DNA of 64,000 bases from positions 54,249-118,248 of the forward strand of contig NZ_ASZC01000022.1 of NCBI RefSeq assembly GCF_000468095.1, in the 5' to 3' direction. How positions within the stretch are numbered: position 1 is the stretch's first letter; every line of letters starts with the position of its first letter. A model generated the notes under the pieces. It made no database searches. It saw only the letters and a program-made list of their open reading frames with translations, and was not told where the DNA came from. Positions 50,774 to 59,252 of this stretch are shown piece by piece. This DNA comes from Pantoea sp. AS-PWVM4. Its GTDB lineage: Bacteria; Pseudomonadota; Gammaproteobacteria; Enterobacterales; Enterobacteriaceae. A program made the position numbers and the translations under genes.

Positions 50774-51424
50774 ATGGACACCCAATCCGACAAAGTCACG
50801 TTGACGCTGTTTTACGTTGGCAGCTTTGTGGTTTATTACCTCGTTACCATGCTGATTACGCTGTTTCCTAACTACGGCGTGCTGCGTAATGACGGTTTGC
50901 TGGTGCCGGTACTTTGTCTGTTCGAATTTGCGGTGATCTATCCGCTGTACCGCTTCTATTGCCAGCGTCGTAATGACATCCCGCTCGGCTATCTCCGTCC
51001 CGGTCAGACCCTGTTGTTTATTGGCGCGTTATTCATTTTGATGGCGGCACAAACGCAGTTTATGCAACCGGAAGGATGGCTGGTGGCACAAACGCAGCAG
51101 GGGCGCAGCTCGATGCTGATCCTGTTGCTGACGGCGGTGTTGCTGGCTCCGGTATTTGAAGAGGTGTTGTTTCGCGGTTTTCTGTTGCAGGGGTTCCTGC
51201 TGTGGGCACCGAAAAGCCGCTTTGCCTGCATGTTGCTGACCTCGCTGCTGTTCGCCGCCATGCATACCCAATACGTGCATTGGGAAACCATTGTGGCGCT
51301 GACGCTGTTCTCACTGCTGCTGTGCTATGCACGCCTGCGCAGCAACAGCCTGGCACTGCCGGTGTTCCTGCACACGCTAAATAACCTAATCGCGATTCTG
51401 CCGGTCTGGTATTACGCCGGGTAG
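50774..51424 (+). CDS. CPBP family intramembrane glutamic endopeptidase
   Basis: The 216-residue product has about six membrane segments and the CPBP (Rce1-like) motifs FEEVLFRG (motif 1, paired glutamates and arginine), FAAMH (motif 2) and HTLNN (motif 3). The family includes prenyl-protein endoproteases and bacteriocin self-immunity proteins. No peptide or bacteriocin gene is evident nearby. ATG 50774 is chosen because the preceding 79 in-frame codons cross the divergent promoter region and lack membrane character. Its neighbour upstream is the divergent cyclic-di-GMP gene. Confidence 0.85.
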   Translation: MDTQSDKVTLTLFYVGSFVVYYLVTMLITLFPNYGVLRNDGLLVPVLCLFEFAVIYPLYRFYCQRRNDIPLGYLRPGQTLLFIGALFILMAAQTQFMQPEGWLVAQTQQGRSSMLILLLTAVLLAPVFEEVLFRGFLLQGFLLWAPKSRFACMLLTSLLFAAMHTQYVHWETIVALTLFSLLLCYARLRSNSLALPVFLHTLNNLIAILPVWYYAG

Positions 51425-51426
51425 AC

Positions 51427-51513
51427 GCGCGATAAATCGCGCCGCTACAGGGCGACTCCCATTCCGTAGCAGCGCGATTTGTCGCGCGGACTTTTCGGGT
51501 ATCGCGCCGTTAC
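51427..51513. repeat. REP-like cluster of three arms, copy 10
   Basis: A right arm (51427-51448), a left arm (51466-51487) and a partial right arm (51501-51513) fill the gap between convergent genes. The last one supplies the TAA stop (51510-51512, minus strand) of the 55-residue gene. Confidence 0.82.
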
Positions 51514-51677
51514 TCTTTTTCTGCTTCGAAGTGGTTTTTGAACTGTTCGTAGATGGAAATCATATTCGAGGCGTCGCCGTGCAGCGGGCTAAGTTTTCCA
51601 GCGCGCACCAGTTCAATCACCAGTTGCAGGGCGGCTTGTTTCGGGCTGCTGGCCGGATGGGCAATTTCAATCGACAT
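51510..51677 (-). CDS. Small conserved-looking hypothetical protein, 55 residues
   Basis: An open frame from ATG 51677 to TAA 51510 encodes 55 residues, mostly helical: MSIEIAHPASSPKQAALQLV, then a short loop, then SIYEQFKNHFEAEKE. GAGAAGTGAGTAACAC precedes the start. There is no signal peptide or membrane segment. I do not recognise the family. Its amphipathic helices and codon use look genuine. Confidence 0.6.
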   Translation of the reverse strand: MSIEIAHPASSPKQAALQLVIELVRAGKLSPLHGDASNMISIYEQFKNHFEAEKE

Positions 51678-51729
51678 GTGTTACTCACTTCTCATTTTTC
51701 CAGGGCCGCACAGTTTAGCTCAGAATGCG

Positions 51730-51758
51730 CTGATGTTGTGCACCGGCCCAGGTATAAT
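51730..51758 (+). promoter_or_regulatory. Promoter of the 56-residue gene
   Basis: CTGATG (51730-51735), 17 bases, then a perfect TATAAT (51753-51758). The start would be near 51765, giving a leader of about 130 bases with a small GGGT/ACCC hairpin. Confidence 0.55.
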
Positions 51759-51892
51759 CCGGTCGTTAGGGCAAAAAAAAGCCGCTCAGGGTGATAACCC
51801 GCTCCCGTTTCGTTTGGCTATACTGGATCGTTAAAAGGGAACAAACAGCCACACTTTCCGTGCCAGAGAAAATGTGTATCAGGAGCCAAACC

Positions 51893-52063
51893 ATGCTGAT
51901 TGGTTTTGTATTGTTAGTGAGCGCGTGTGGACATGATGCCTGTGACGCGTTGCCAGTGTCGGAATATATTTATCCGACCAAAGTGGCCTGTGAGCAGATG
52001 GCGGCACGCATTCATAAAGTGCGCCCTAACGTGGTCCTGATTTGCGGCGAGGTACACCGTTAA
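51893..52063 (+). CDS. Small exported or membrane protein, YebW/DUF1482-like
   Basis: The 56-residue product starts at ATG 51893 behind CAGGAGCCAAACC. It has a hydrophobic N terminus (MLIGFVLLVSACGHDACDAL) and four cysteines, ending VVLICGEVHR. The pattern of a short membrane start followed by a Cys-containing strand and an EYIYPTKVACEQM helix resembles the DUF1482 group, which includes E. coli YebW. The assignment is by pattern only. The function is unknown. Confidence 0.6.
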   Translation: MLIGFVLLVSACGHDACDALPVSEYIYPTKVACEQMAARIHKVRPNVVLICGEVHR

Positions 52064-52175
52064 TTTGCTACCAGCAAGGCAATCAGGTGCAGATAAATTA
52101 CGCCACTGGCGTTGCAAGTGCCGGGTTTAGCGTTCAAAATATAAGCAGATTTACACTATTACTGTTGTGACTCCC

Positions 52176-52406
52176 ATGAAAACAACTCGCCCCCGCCGTC
52201 CTAACGGACGCTGGGTTTATTACATTTTGTATGATGGCATTCTCTGGCCGTGCCCGGTGCGCTGGGAGTGGGAGAGCGGCTATGGTGGCTGGCTGCCGTT
52301 TTATTACTCGCCGACCTTTGAATTTGTGGTGGGGGACCCGCGCAAAGCCTATCGTATCGCCCGCAGTAACATCCGTACGGCGCGCCCTGACAACGAATAC
52401 GCCTGA
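52176..52406 (+). CDS. Hypothetical small basic protein
   Basis: A 76-residue product, very rich in aromatic residues and arginine (RWVYYILYDGILWPCPVRWEWESGYGGWLPFYYSP), with a basic start MKTTRPRRPNGRW. It looks like a compact beta domain that could bind nucleic acid or glycan. No strong ribosome site precedes ATG 52176, so the gene call is moderate. I do not recognise the family. Confidence 0.5.
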   Translation: MKTTRPRRPNGRWVYYILYDGILWPCPVRWEWESGYGGWLPFYYSPTFEFVVGDPRKAYRIARSNIRTARPDNEYA

Positions 52407-52411
52407 GAATC

Positions 52412-52531
52412 TTAGCCCAGTTGCCAGGGTAGCCAACTGGCGGTCAGCAGGTAATGCACCAGCTCCAGGGCCAGAATCACCATCACCAGCACACCCAGCT
52501 TATGTCGGCTGATCCAATCCTTTAAGCCCAT
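52412..52531 (-). CDS. Putative 39-residue membrane protein
   Basis: ATG 52531 to TAA 52412 encodes MGLKDWISRHKLGVLVMVIL plus a further hydrophobic stretch ending WLPWQLG. This is one membrane segment after a short basic start. Its first 10 bases overlap the end of another small membrane-protein frame just upstream, suggesting translational coupling. GGCGGCGATGAT before the start is a weak ribosome site. Confidence 0.55.
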   Translation of the reverse strand: MGLKDWISRHKLGVLVMVILALELVHYLLTASWLPWQLG

Positions 52532-52629
52532 ATCATCGCCGCCCAGCGAATCAATAGCAGCGCACCGCAAATACACAGCAACACCAAAACCATTTTCCAG
52601 TGTTTTTTCGCAGCCAGATATTTTGCCAA
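52522..52629 (-). CDS. Putative 35-residue membrane protein with TTG start
   Basis: A TTG at 52629 directly behind GGGAGGAGAC opens a 35-codon frame: a basic start (MAKYLAAKKHWKM), then one hydrophobic segment (VLVLLCICGALLLIRW), then a TAA at 52522. It overlaps the next small frame (52412-52531) by 10 bases. The very strong ribosome site and the overlap are the main evidence. Confidence 0.5.
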   Translation of the reverse strand: MAKYLAAKKHWKMVLVLLCICGALLLIRWAAMIWA

Positions 52630-52709
52630 GTCTCCTCCCGATCAGCAGAAAGCAACGATGCGCCCGTAAGCGCATCATCGATTCTAGCTCTGGTCTGCGA
52701 TTGAGGCGA

Positions 52710-53138
52710 TCAATTATTCAGCGTGTAGTCGAGGGTGATCTCGGCATTCAATACCTGGGAAACCGGGCAACCGGCTTTCGCCTGCTGAATAATCTCATCA
52801 AATCTCGCGTTATCAATGCCTGGCAACGTCACGCTACTGGTCAGCGCGATTTTCGTGATGGCAAATCCCTCGCCTTTTTTGTCCAGCGACACATCCGCAG
52901 TGGTATCAATGCTTTCCGGCGGATGTCCCGCCTGACCCAGCATCAACGACAGCGCCATGGAAAAACAGGCGGCGTGCGCAGCACCAATCAACTCTTCCGG
53001 ATTGGTCCCCTTTGCGCCTTCAAAGCGCGTATTGAAGCCATAAGGCTGATTGCTCAGTACGCCGCTCTCGGTGCTTACGGTGCCTTTCCCTTTGATGTCA
53101 CCTTCCCAATGGGCAGATCCTTTCTTGTGAATGGTCAT
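52710..53138 (-). CDS. osmC: Osmotically inducible peroxiredoxin OsmC
   Basis: OsmC reduces organic hydroperoxides and hydrogen peroxide. From ATG 53138 behind CCGGAGGAATGAC the product is 142 residues (143 in E. coli). The two reactive cysteines are in AHAACFSMAL and KAGCPVSQVL, and it starts MTIHKKGSAHWEGDIKGKG as usual. It is read from the gap after lldD. A TATACT preceded by C at 53170-53175 (minus strand) fits a sigma-S -10. Confidence 0.95.
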   Translation of the reverse strand: MTIHKKGSAHWEGDIKGKGTVSTESGVLSNQPYGFNTRFEGAKGTNPEELIGAAHAACFSMALSLMLGQAGHPPESIDTTADVSLDKKGEGFAITKIALTSSVTLPGIDNARFDEIIQQAKAGCPVSQVLNAEITLDYTLNN

Positions 53139-53169
53139 GTCATTCCTCCGGTTAGTCAGACAGGGAGTA

Positions 53170-53176
53170 AGTATAG
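53170..53176 (-). promoter_or_regulatory. Sigma-S-type -10 of osmC
   Basis: On the minus strand CTATACTT is the extended -10 favoured by sigma-S, about 30 bases before the osmC ATG. OsmC is a sigma-S gene in E. coli. Confidence 0.55.
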
Positions 53177-53199
53177 CCAACCCCCTTCACTCTGACGGA

Positions 53200-54390
53200 T
53201 CAACTCACCGCACGCGGACGCGCCGGGGCCAACCCCGCCTCGGACAACAACGCATTGGCCTGCACCAGCGAATCTCGCGTGATATCGGCGATAGTTTTCG
53301 CTCCGGTCAACGTCATCGCCACCTTCATCTCTTTCTCGATAAGATTCAGCAGGTTTTCCACCCCACGTTGACCGTGGGTGGCGAGGGCATAAAGGAAGGC
53401 ACGTCCAAGCAGCACGCTGTCGGCACCCAGGGCGATCATGCGCACCACATCCAGACCGTTACGAATGCCACTGTCGGCCAGAATGGTAATATCGCCCTTC
53501 ACCGCGTCGGCAATAGCCGGTAACGCACGCGCCGATGACAGCACACCATCCAACTGACGCCCACCGTGATTCGATACCACGATCCCGTCGGCCCCAAAGC
53601 GCACCGCATCGCGGGCATCTTCCGGATCGAGGATGCCCTTGATCACCATCGGACCATCCCAGAATTCGCGGATCCACTCCAGATCCTGCCATGAGATCGA
53701 CGGATCAAAGTTGTTCGCCAGCCAGCCAATATAATCTTCCAGCCCGGTGGGTTTACCGAGATAAGTGGAGATATTACCGAGATCGTGCGGGCGACCATGC
53801 AGGCCCACATCCCATGCCCATTGCGGATGGGTCGCCGCCTGCCAGTAACGACGCAGCGCAGCATGCGGGCCGCTCATACCGGAATGCGCATCGCGGTAGC
53901 GCGCGCCCGGTGTCGGCATATCCACGGTGAACACCAGCGTTGAGCACCCCGCCGCTTTGGCGCGCTCCAGGGCGTTACGCATAAACCCGCGATCGCGCAG
54001 CACATACAACTGGAACCACATCGGGCGGTTAATCGTCGGTGCCACCTCTTCAATCGGGCACACCGACACCGTCGACAGGGTAAAGGGGATACCTTTCAGC
54101 GCCGCAGCACGCGCCGCCTGTACCTCGCCGCGCCGCGCGTACATGCCGCACAGACCAACCGGTGCCAGCGCCACCGGCATCGATAAGGTTTCATTAAACA
54201 ATTTGGTCTCAAGGCTGAGATCGGACATGTTTTTCAGCACGCGCTGACGCAACGCCACATCAGCAAGATCCGCCACGTTGCGCTGCAACGTATGCTCCGC
54301 ATAAGCTCCCCCGTCAATGTAATGAAACAGGAATGGCGGCAGAATACGTTGCGCCGCGGCGCGGTAGTCACTTGCAGCAGAAATGATCAT
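53200..54390 (-). CDS. lldD: L-lactate dehydrogenase (FMN, respiratory)
   Basis: LldD oxidises L-lactate to pyruvate at the inner membrane and passes electrons to quinone. The 396 residues equal the E. coli length. They show the FMN alpha-hydroxyacid oxidase motifs [40 protein letters not shown] with the catalytic histidine, and [20 protein letters not shown]. The ATG overlaps the lldR stop by one base. It is last in lldPRD. Confidence 0.97.
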   Translation of the reverse strand: MIISAASDYRAAAQRILPPFLFHYIDGGAYAEHTLQRNVADLADVALRQRVLKNMSDLSLETKLFNETLSMPVALAPVGLCGMYARRGEVQAARAAALKGIPFTLSTVSVCPIEEVAPTINRPMWFQLYVLRDRGFMRNALERAKAAGCSTLVFTVDMPTPGARYRDAHSGMSGPHAALRRYWQAATHPQWAWDVGLHGRPHDLGNISTYLGKPTGLEDYIGWLANNFDPSISWQDLEWIREFWDGPMVIKGILDPEDARDAVRFGADGIVVSNHGGRQLDGVLSSARALPAIADAVKGDITILADSGIRNGLDVVRMIALGADSVLLGRAFLYALATHGQRGVENLLNLIEKEMKVAMTLTGAKTIADITRDSLVQANALLSEAGLAPARPRAVS

Positions 54391-55175
54391 CAGGGTTTTT
54401 CCTTGCGTTTATCCAGGTCATGGCCCGGCAGGCGGGTAATGCGCGCCTGTCGCGCTTCATCTTCATGCAGGGTTTTTAGCGTGGTATGCACAAACCCGAG
54501 GTGGTCCATTGCCGCCAGGCGTGCGGCTTCGGCATCGCCCGCCAGAATGGCGTTCAGCAGCGCCTGATGCTGTTCAGTCAGGCGGTCAAAAATCACCGGT
54601 TGGGTGTACATGCGCTGACGGCTTTGCATCACCGAGGATTGCAGCAGATCGAAGAAACCACGCATGGTCTGCAACAACACCACGTTGTGCGAGGCTTCGG
54701 CGATGGCGAGATGGAAGCGCACATCCGCCTGAGCCGCCAGGTCCGGGTCGTCGCTCTCTTTCAGTTTCAGCGTGGCGTCAAAGGCGTATTGCAGCTTCTC
54801 TTTATCCGCCTCGGTGGCGCGTAACGCCGCGTGCCAGGCGGTGCTGGCTTCGATGGCGTGGCGCGCTTCGAGGATGTCATAGCGATAATCCGGGTCGGCG
54901 GCCAGTAACTGACGAATCGGTTCGACGATACGTTGCTCTGACCACGGCTCCTGCGGCTGACGCAGCCAGGTGCCGCCGCCCCGCCGGCTGATTAACACGC
55001 CGCTGCTGATAAGTTGCTGAATCGCCTCGCGCAACGACGATCGTGAGACGCCGAATTCCGCCGCCAGCTGCCGCTCCGCCGGTAAACGCATACCGGGTTG
55101 CAACTGATGCTCATCAATCCAGGCGCGCAGCCGCGCCCGCAACGTATCCGCTAAGCGCGGCGTGTTTTCAGTCAT
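54390..55175 (-). CDS. lldR: Lactate-responsive regulator LldR
   Basis: LldR is a GntR-family (FadR-type) regulator that represses or activates lldPRD depending on L-lactate. The 261 residues have an N-terminal winged helix (about 8-72; [25 protein letters not shown]) and a C-terminal all-helical FCD domain with the metal-binding [14 protein letters not shown] region. The start overlaps the lldP stop by four bases. Two matching operators lie upstream of lldP. Confidence 0.96.
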   Translation of the reverse strand: MTENTPRLADTLRARLRAWIDEHQLQPGMRLPAERQLAAEFGVSRSSLREAIQQLISSGVLISRRGGGTWLRQPQEPWSEQRIVEPIRQLLAADPDYRYDILEARHAIEASTAWHAALRATEADKEKLQYAFDATLKLKESDDPDLAAQADVRFHLAIAEASHNVVLLQTMRGFFDLLQSSVMQSRQRMYTQPVIFDRLTEQHQALLNAILAGDAEAARLAAMDHLGFVHTTLKTLHEDEARQARITRLPGHDLDKRKEKP

Positions 55176-56827
55176 GGAATCATCCAGGTTAGGACATACG
55201 CCTGAAGCGTGGTGATCACGCCGACCATACAGGTAAAAATCAGGCTATGTTTGACGGTAAAACGGAACAGATCCGACTCTTTGCCCACCAGGCCCACGGC
55301 CGCACAGGCAATGGCGATCGACTGCGGTGAAATCATCTTACCCGTTACGCCACCGGTGGTGTTGGCCGCCACCAGCAGCACATCCGATACGCCAATCTGC
55401 TGCGCGGTGGTGGCCTGGAGTGCCGCAAACAACGCGTTGGAGGAGGTATCCGAGCCAGTCAGGAACACGCCCAGCCAGCCGAGGAACGGTGAGAAAAAGG
55501 TGAATGCATCGCCGGTATGGGCCAGCGCCAGGGCTAAAGTGGCGGAAAGACCGGAATAGTTGGAGATGAAGGCAAAGGCCAGCACCATACCAATCGAGTA
55601 AATCGGCAGCGCCAGTTCTTTCAGGGTTTCGCCGAAGGTCTCAATCGCCGCTTTTGGCTTCATACGTAACCACAGTACCGACAGCACCGCCGCCACCAGA
55701 ATCGCGGTGCCGGTCGCTGATACCACATCAAACTTGAACAGCGCCGGGTAAGGCGTGGCATTTGCCACCACCGGCGGCATGCGTGCCACCAGCTCATGCA
55801 GCAGCGGCACTGGCACGGTAAACACCCAGTCATACAGCGCCCCGCCTTTGGCGAACAACGCTTTGAACGGCGGAATGCTCCACAGCGTCACGGTTGCCGT
55901 GAGGAACAGGAACGGCATCCAGGCACGGATCACCTGAGCGGCGCTATAGCGCTGGCGCGACAGATCCTGATCCACTATGGAAGCGCCCATGTCGTTAAAA
56001 CGGAAAATACGGACCGGCTTCCAGCGGCGCAGGAACAAGGTCAGGCAAATCAGGGAAGCCAGTGACGAAATGATGTCCGGCAATTCCGGGCCAAGGAAGT
56101 TAGAACTGAGGAACTGCGCAATGGCAAACGATCCCCCCGCCACCATCACCGCAGGCCAGGTTTCTTTCACTCCACGCCAGCCATCCATGATCGCCATGAT
56201 CCAGAACAGCACGATGATGGTCAGGAATGGCAACTGACGTCCGGCCATCTGTCCGATATGAAAGCTGTCCAGCCCGGTCACCTGCCCGGCAACGATAATC
56301 GGAATCCCCATCGCGCCAAATGCCACCGGCGCGGTATTGACGATCAAGCACAGCCCGGCAGCATATAACGGATTGAAGCCTAGCCCCACCAACAAGGCTG
56401 CGGTGATCGCCACCGGTGCGCCAAAACCCGCCGCCCCTTCGAGGAAAGCGCCAAAAGAGAAGCCGACAATCAGCATCTGCAAACGCTGGTCAGGGGTGAT
56501 CGACAGGATCGAGGCACGAATGATATCGAACTGGCCGGTTTTAACCGAGATTTTGTAGACAAAGACCGCAGCGACAATGATCCAGGCAATTGGCCACAAA
56601 CCATAAAGAAACCCATACGCCACCGAGGCCAGCGCCTGTCCCACCGGCATGCCGTACAACAGCAGCGCCACCAGCAGCGCTATAACCACCGTTGCCGTGC
56701 CCGCCTGATAGCCCTTCAGCTTGAGCTTAATCAGTGCGAAGAAAAAGAACACAATCGGGATCACCGCCACCAGGCTGGAGAGCCAGATATTATTGAGAGG
56801 ATCGTAATTTTGTTGCCAGACCTGCAT
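55172..56827 (-). CDS. lldP: L-lactate permease
   Basis: LldP imports L-lactate, D-lactate and glycolate with protons. From ATG 56827, behind CTGGAGATCACGCT, it is 551 residues, the E. coli length. It has about twelve to fourteen membrane segments and the family stretches [53 protein letters not shown] and [19 protein letters not shown]. It heads the lldPRD operon. Confidence 0.97.
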   Translation of the reverse strand: MQVWQQNYDPLNNIWLSSLVAVIPIVFFFFALIKLKLKGYQAGTATVVIALLVALLLYGMPVGQALASVAYGFLYGLWPIAWIIVAAVFVYKISVKTGQFDIIRASILSITPDQRLQMLIVGFSFGAFLEGAAGFGAPVAITAALLVGLGFNPLYAAGLCLIVNTAPVAFGAMGIPIIVAGQVTGLDSFHIGQMAGRQLPFLTIIVLFWIMAIMDGWRGVKETWPAVMVAGGSFAIAQFLSSNFLGPELPDIISSLASLICLTLFLRRWKPVRIFRFNDMGASIVDQDLSRQRYSAAQVIRAWMPFLFLTATVTLWSIPPFKALFAKGGALYDWVFTVPVPLLHELVARMPPVVANATPYPALFKFDVVSATGTAILVAAVLSVLWLRMKPKAAIETFGETLKELALPIYSIGMVLAFAFISNYSGLSATLALALAHTGDAFTFFSPFLGWLGVFLTGSDTSSNALFAALQATTAQQIGVSDVLLVAANTTGGVTGKMISPQSIAIACAAVGLVGKESDLFRFTVKHSLIFTCMVGVITTLQAYVLTWMIP

Positions 56828-56900
56828 AGCGTGATCTCCAGAGGTCATCAGAAGCCTGCGTGACGGTTGCGCCACGCGTTACTGCCCGTGTTTATCACTG

Positions 56901-57043
56901 AATTGGTCGGACCAAAAATCAGTTTCCCGGGCTTTCTGGCTCCAGATAGTTAACGCATTGTTAACCTAAAGCAACGGAACTGGCGTGATTTTTCGTGTTA
57001 TGTGACCTCCTGGAAACATTTTTGCTACATTGGTAGGACCAAT
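56901..57043. promoter_or_regulatory. Two LldR operators flanking the lld promoter
   Basis: AATTGGTCGGACCAAAA (56901-56917) and ATTGGTAGGACCAAT (57029-57043) are near-identical palindromes with centres 127 bases apart. This matches the pair of LldR operators I recall flanking the E. coli lldPRD promoter. The distal one covers the last codon of the neighbouring transporter gene. Confidence 0.85.
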
Positions 57044-58215
57044 CAAAGACCAGGTTGACCAAAGGCCTGACGATAACTGCGGGGATGGAAGCGAAAATTA
57101 AGCGCGATCAGCCCCACGACCACCGCTCCCTGCATCAACCACACGGGGGTAAAACTGTCGGTGACGGCATGCAGTTGGCCGGCAATAAACGGCATGCAGC
57201 CCGCGATGATAAAGCCCCAGCCCTGCATAAAAGCCACCAACCGCGCGCCAGCCTGTGGCTGCGGCAGATGCTCCAGCGCCAGCACCATTGCCAATGGAAA
57301 GGCCGCGCCAAGACCAAAACCGGCAATCGCCGCCCATAACCACGGAACCAACAACGGGGCCAGCAGAAAACCAGCCATACCGATCAGCTGGCACGCCAGG
57401 CTAAATATCAGTTGTGGACGACGATCGCTGCGGCGCGCCAGCAACGGCATCAGCAACGCGCCCGTCACCTGTAACGCAATCATCACCGCGAGTAACGCGC
57501 CACCGGCCTGTGCCGACCAGCCCAGTTGTTGATACGCATCCGGCAACCAGGCGACACAGGTGGCATAGCCACCATTCACCAGGCCAAAACTCAGCGCCAA
57601 AGTCCAGGCGCGGGGCTTGCGCCACAAGGACGGCAACGGCAGCGGGTTGCTCTCGTGAGTGCCCGGCACCCGGAGCCAAAGCCAGATGAGGATCGCCAGC
57701 AACACCGGCAGCGCCCAATCACTTAACGCCAGCGACCAGCCAAGATGCGTACTCAACCACGGCGATAATGCCGCCCCCAGGCCACCGCCGCCCATCAACG
57801 CCCCGGCCCATAAGCCGGTCACCGCCGTGCTGCGTCGGGAAAAGTGCTGACGAATCAGCCCTGGCATCACCATCTGCACGATACCAATGCCCAGCCCACC
57901 GCATAATGCGCTCAACACCAGCCAGCGCCCCTCGACGATCGCGCCACGCGCCGCCAACGCCACCAACAATAACGTTAATCCTGCCAGCAGCAGGCGTCGC
58001 AATGGCAGGCGCTGCATCAGCGGTGCGCCCAGCAGCGCAACCGCGCCCATCATCATCATCGGGACGGCGGGCAATAACGACGCTGCCAGCGGAGAGAGGC
58101 CGATACTTTGACGTAACTGTCCCAGCAACGGGCTGACGGAGGTGAGTAACGGACGCATATTCAGCCCGGCCAGCACCAGGGCGGCGAGCGTCGGTCCGTT
58201 GGAATGTCGGGTCAT
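57043..58215 (-). CDS. CynX/NimT-family MFS transporter
   Basis: The 390-residue protein has about twelve membrane segments. It has the CynX/NimT features: LVLAGLNMRPLLTSVSPLLGQL at the start, GIGIVQMVMPGLIRQHFSRR in the loop after segment four, and LSFGLVNGGYATCVAWLPDAYQ in the second half. Members transport cyanate or export compounds such as 2-nitroimidazole; substrates are poorly known. It is divergent from a LysR gene and near a Tat-exported amidohydrolase, suggesting a shared substrate. The start at 58215 is preferred over an open frame reaching 39 codons upstream. Confidence 0.85.
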   Translation of the reverse strand: MTRHSNGPTLAALVLAGLNMRPLLTSVSPLLGQLRQSIGLSPLAASLLPAVPMMMMGAVALLGAPLMQRLPLRRLLLAGLTLLLVALAARGAIVEGRWLVLSALCGGLGIGIVQMVMPGLIRQHFSRRSTAVTGLWAGALMGGGGLGAALSPWLSTHLGWSLALSDWALPVLLAILIWLWLRVPGTHESNPLPLPSLWRKPRAWTLALSFGLVNGGYATCVAWLPDAYQQLGWSAQAGGALLAVMIALQVTGALLMPLLARRSDRRPQLIFSLACQLIGMAGFLLAPLLVPWLWAAIAGFGLGAAFPLAMVLALEHLPQPQAGARLVAFMQGWGFIIAGCMPFIAGQLHAVTDSFTPVWLMQGAVVVGLIALNFRFHPRSYRQAFGQPGL

Positions 58216-58302
58216 ACACAATCCTGCGGGGAAAAGGTTGTCAGGATGGCAGGGACGGTTACTATTTGGAAATGAAATAACACCATAGTGAACAGTGGAA
58301 AA

Positions 58303-59163
58303 ATGAATCGTCAGCCGATGTTTACCCCGCAACAGTTATTAAGCTTTGTCGCGGTGTGTGAAACCGCCAGCTTTACCCGCGCCGCCGACCGGGTGCATTT
58401 GTCGCAATCTACCGTCAGCCAGCAGGTGCGACGTCTGGAGGAGATGGTGGGCAAAGCGCTGCTGCAACGCACCTCACATCAGGTGGCCGTCACCGAAGAG
58501 GGGGAAAAACTGCTGGGCTACGCGCGCCGCATCATTGCGTTGAACGGTGAGGCACACGATGTGCTGAGCGACAAATGGCGGGATGGTGTTTTGCGTCTCG
58601 GTGTGCCGGAAGATTTTGCCGCCCCCACGGCGGGTCTGCTGGCCGATTTTAGCCGCCAGCACCCGCAATTGCGGCTGGATGTGATGAGCGGAATGTATGT
58701 TGATTTGCACGCGGCATGGCAGCGAGAAGAGCTCGATATCATGCTGATTAAGCAGCCGGGCGGCGAACGCCCGCTGGCAGCCAGACCGGAACCGCTGCTG
58801 TGGCTCGATAGCGCCGATCACCCCTGCTTTGCACAAAACCCGCTGCCGCTGGTGGTTTTTCCGCAACTGGGCTTGTATCGCGAGGAGATGTGCCAGACGC
58901 TGGATAGTCTGGGTCGTAGCTGGCGCATCAGCTACAGCAGCACCAGCCTGGTGGCGTTAGCCAGCGCGGCGGCGGCGGGTCTGGGGCTGACATTACTCCC
59001 CGCCAGTTGCCGCCTGCCGCAACATCGTGTGCTGGGCGAGGCCGAGGGATTGCCGATAATCAGCCATTTCGAGCTGGCGCTGTTTTGCCGTCAGCCACAG
59101 GACGCTCTGCAACAGGCACTGGCCGCCGCGCTGGTGGATTTTTGTCAGTTGCGTTGGCAGTGA
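58303..59163 (+). CDS. LysR family transcriptional regulator
   Basis: The 286-residue protein has an N-terminal helix-turn-helix (about 10-65; FVAVCETASFTRAADRVHLSQSTVSQQVRRLEEMVGKALLQR) and a LysR substrate-binding domain (about 92-285). It lies between the divergent CynX-like transporter and, 89 bases downstream, the exported amidohydrolase, and probably regulates both. The start at 58303 follows AGTGGAAAA; Met at 58318 would also preserve the domain. Confidence 0.92.
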   Translation: MNRQPMFTPQQLLSFVAVCETASFTRAADRVHLSQSTVSQQVRRLEEMVGKALLQRTSHQVAVTEEGEKLLGYARRIIALNGEAHDVLSDKWRDGVLRLGVPEDFAAPTAGLLADFSRQHPQLRLDVMSGMYVDLHAAWQREELDIMLIKQPGGERPLAARPEPLLWLDSADHPCFAQNPLPLVVFPQLGLYREEMCQTLDSLGRSWRISYSSTSLVALASAAAAGLGLTLLPASCRLPQHRVLGEAEGLPIISHFELALFCRQPQDALQQALAAALVDFCQLRWQ

Positions 59164-59252
59164 TTTTTCCACTGCCAGCCAGTGGTAAATATCGCAGCGC
59201 AGCGGCGAGGCTTTTGCCAGATTAGGTTTTTCCCTTTTGACTGGAGCCTCTG

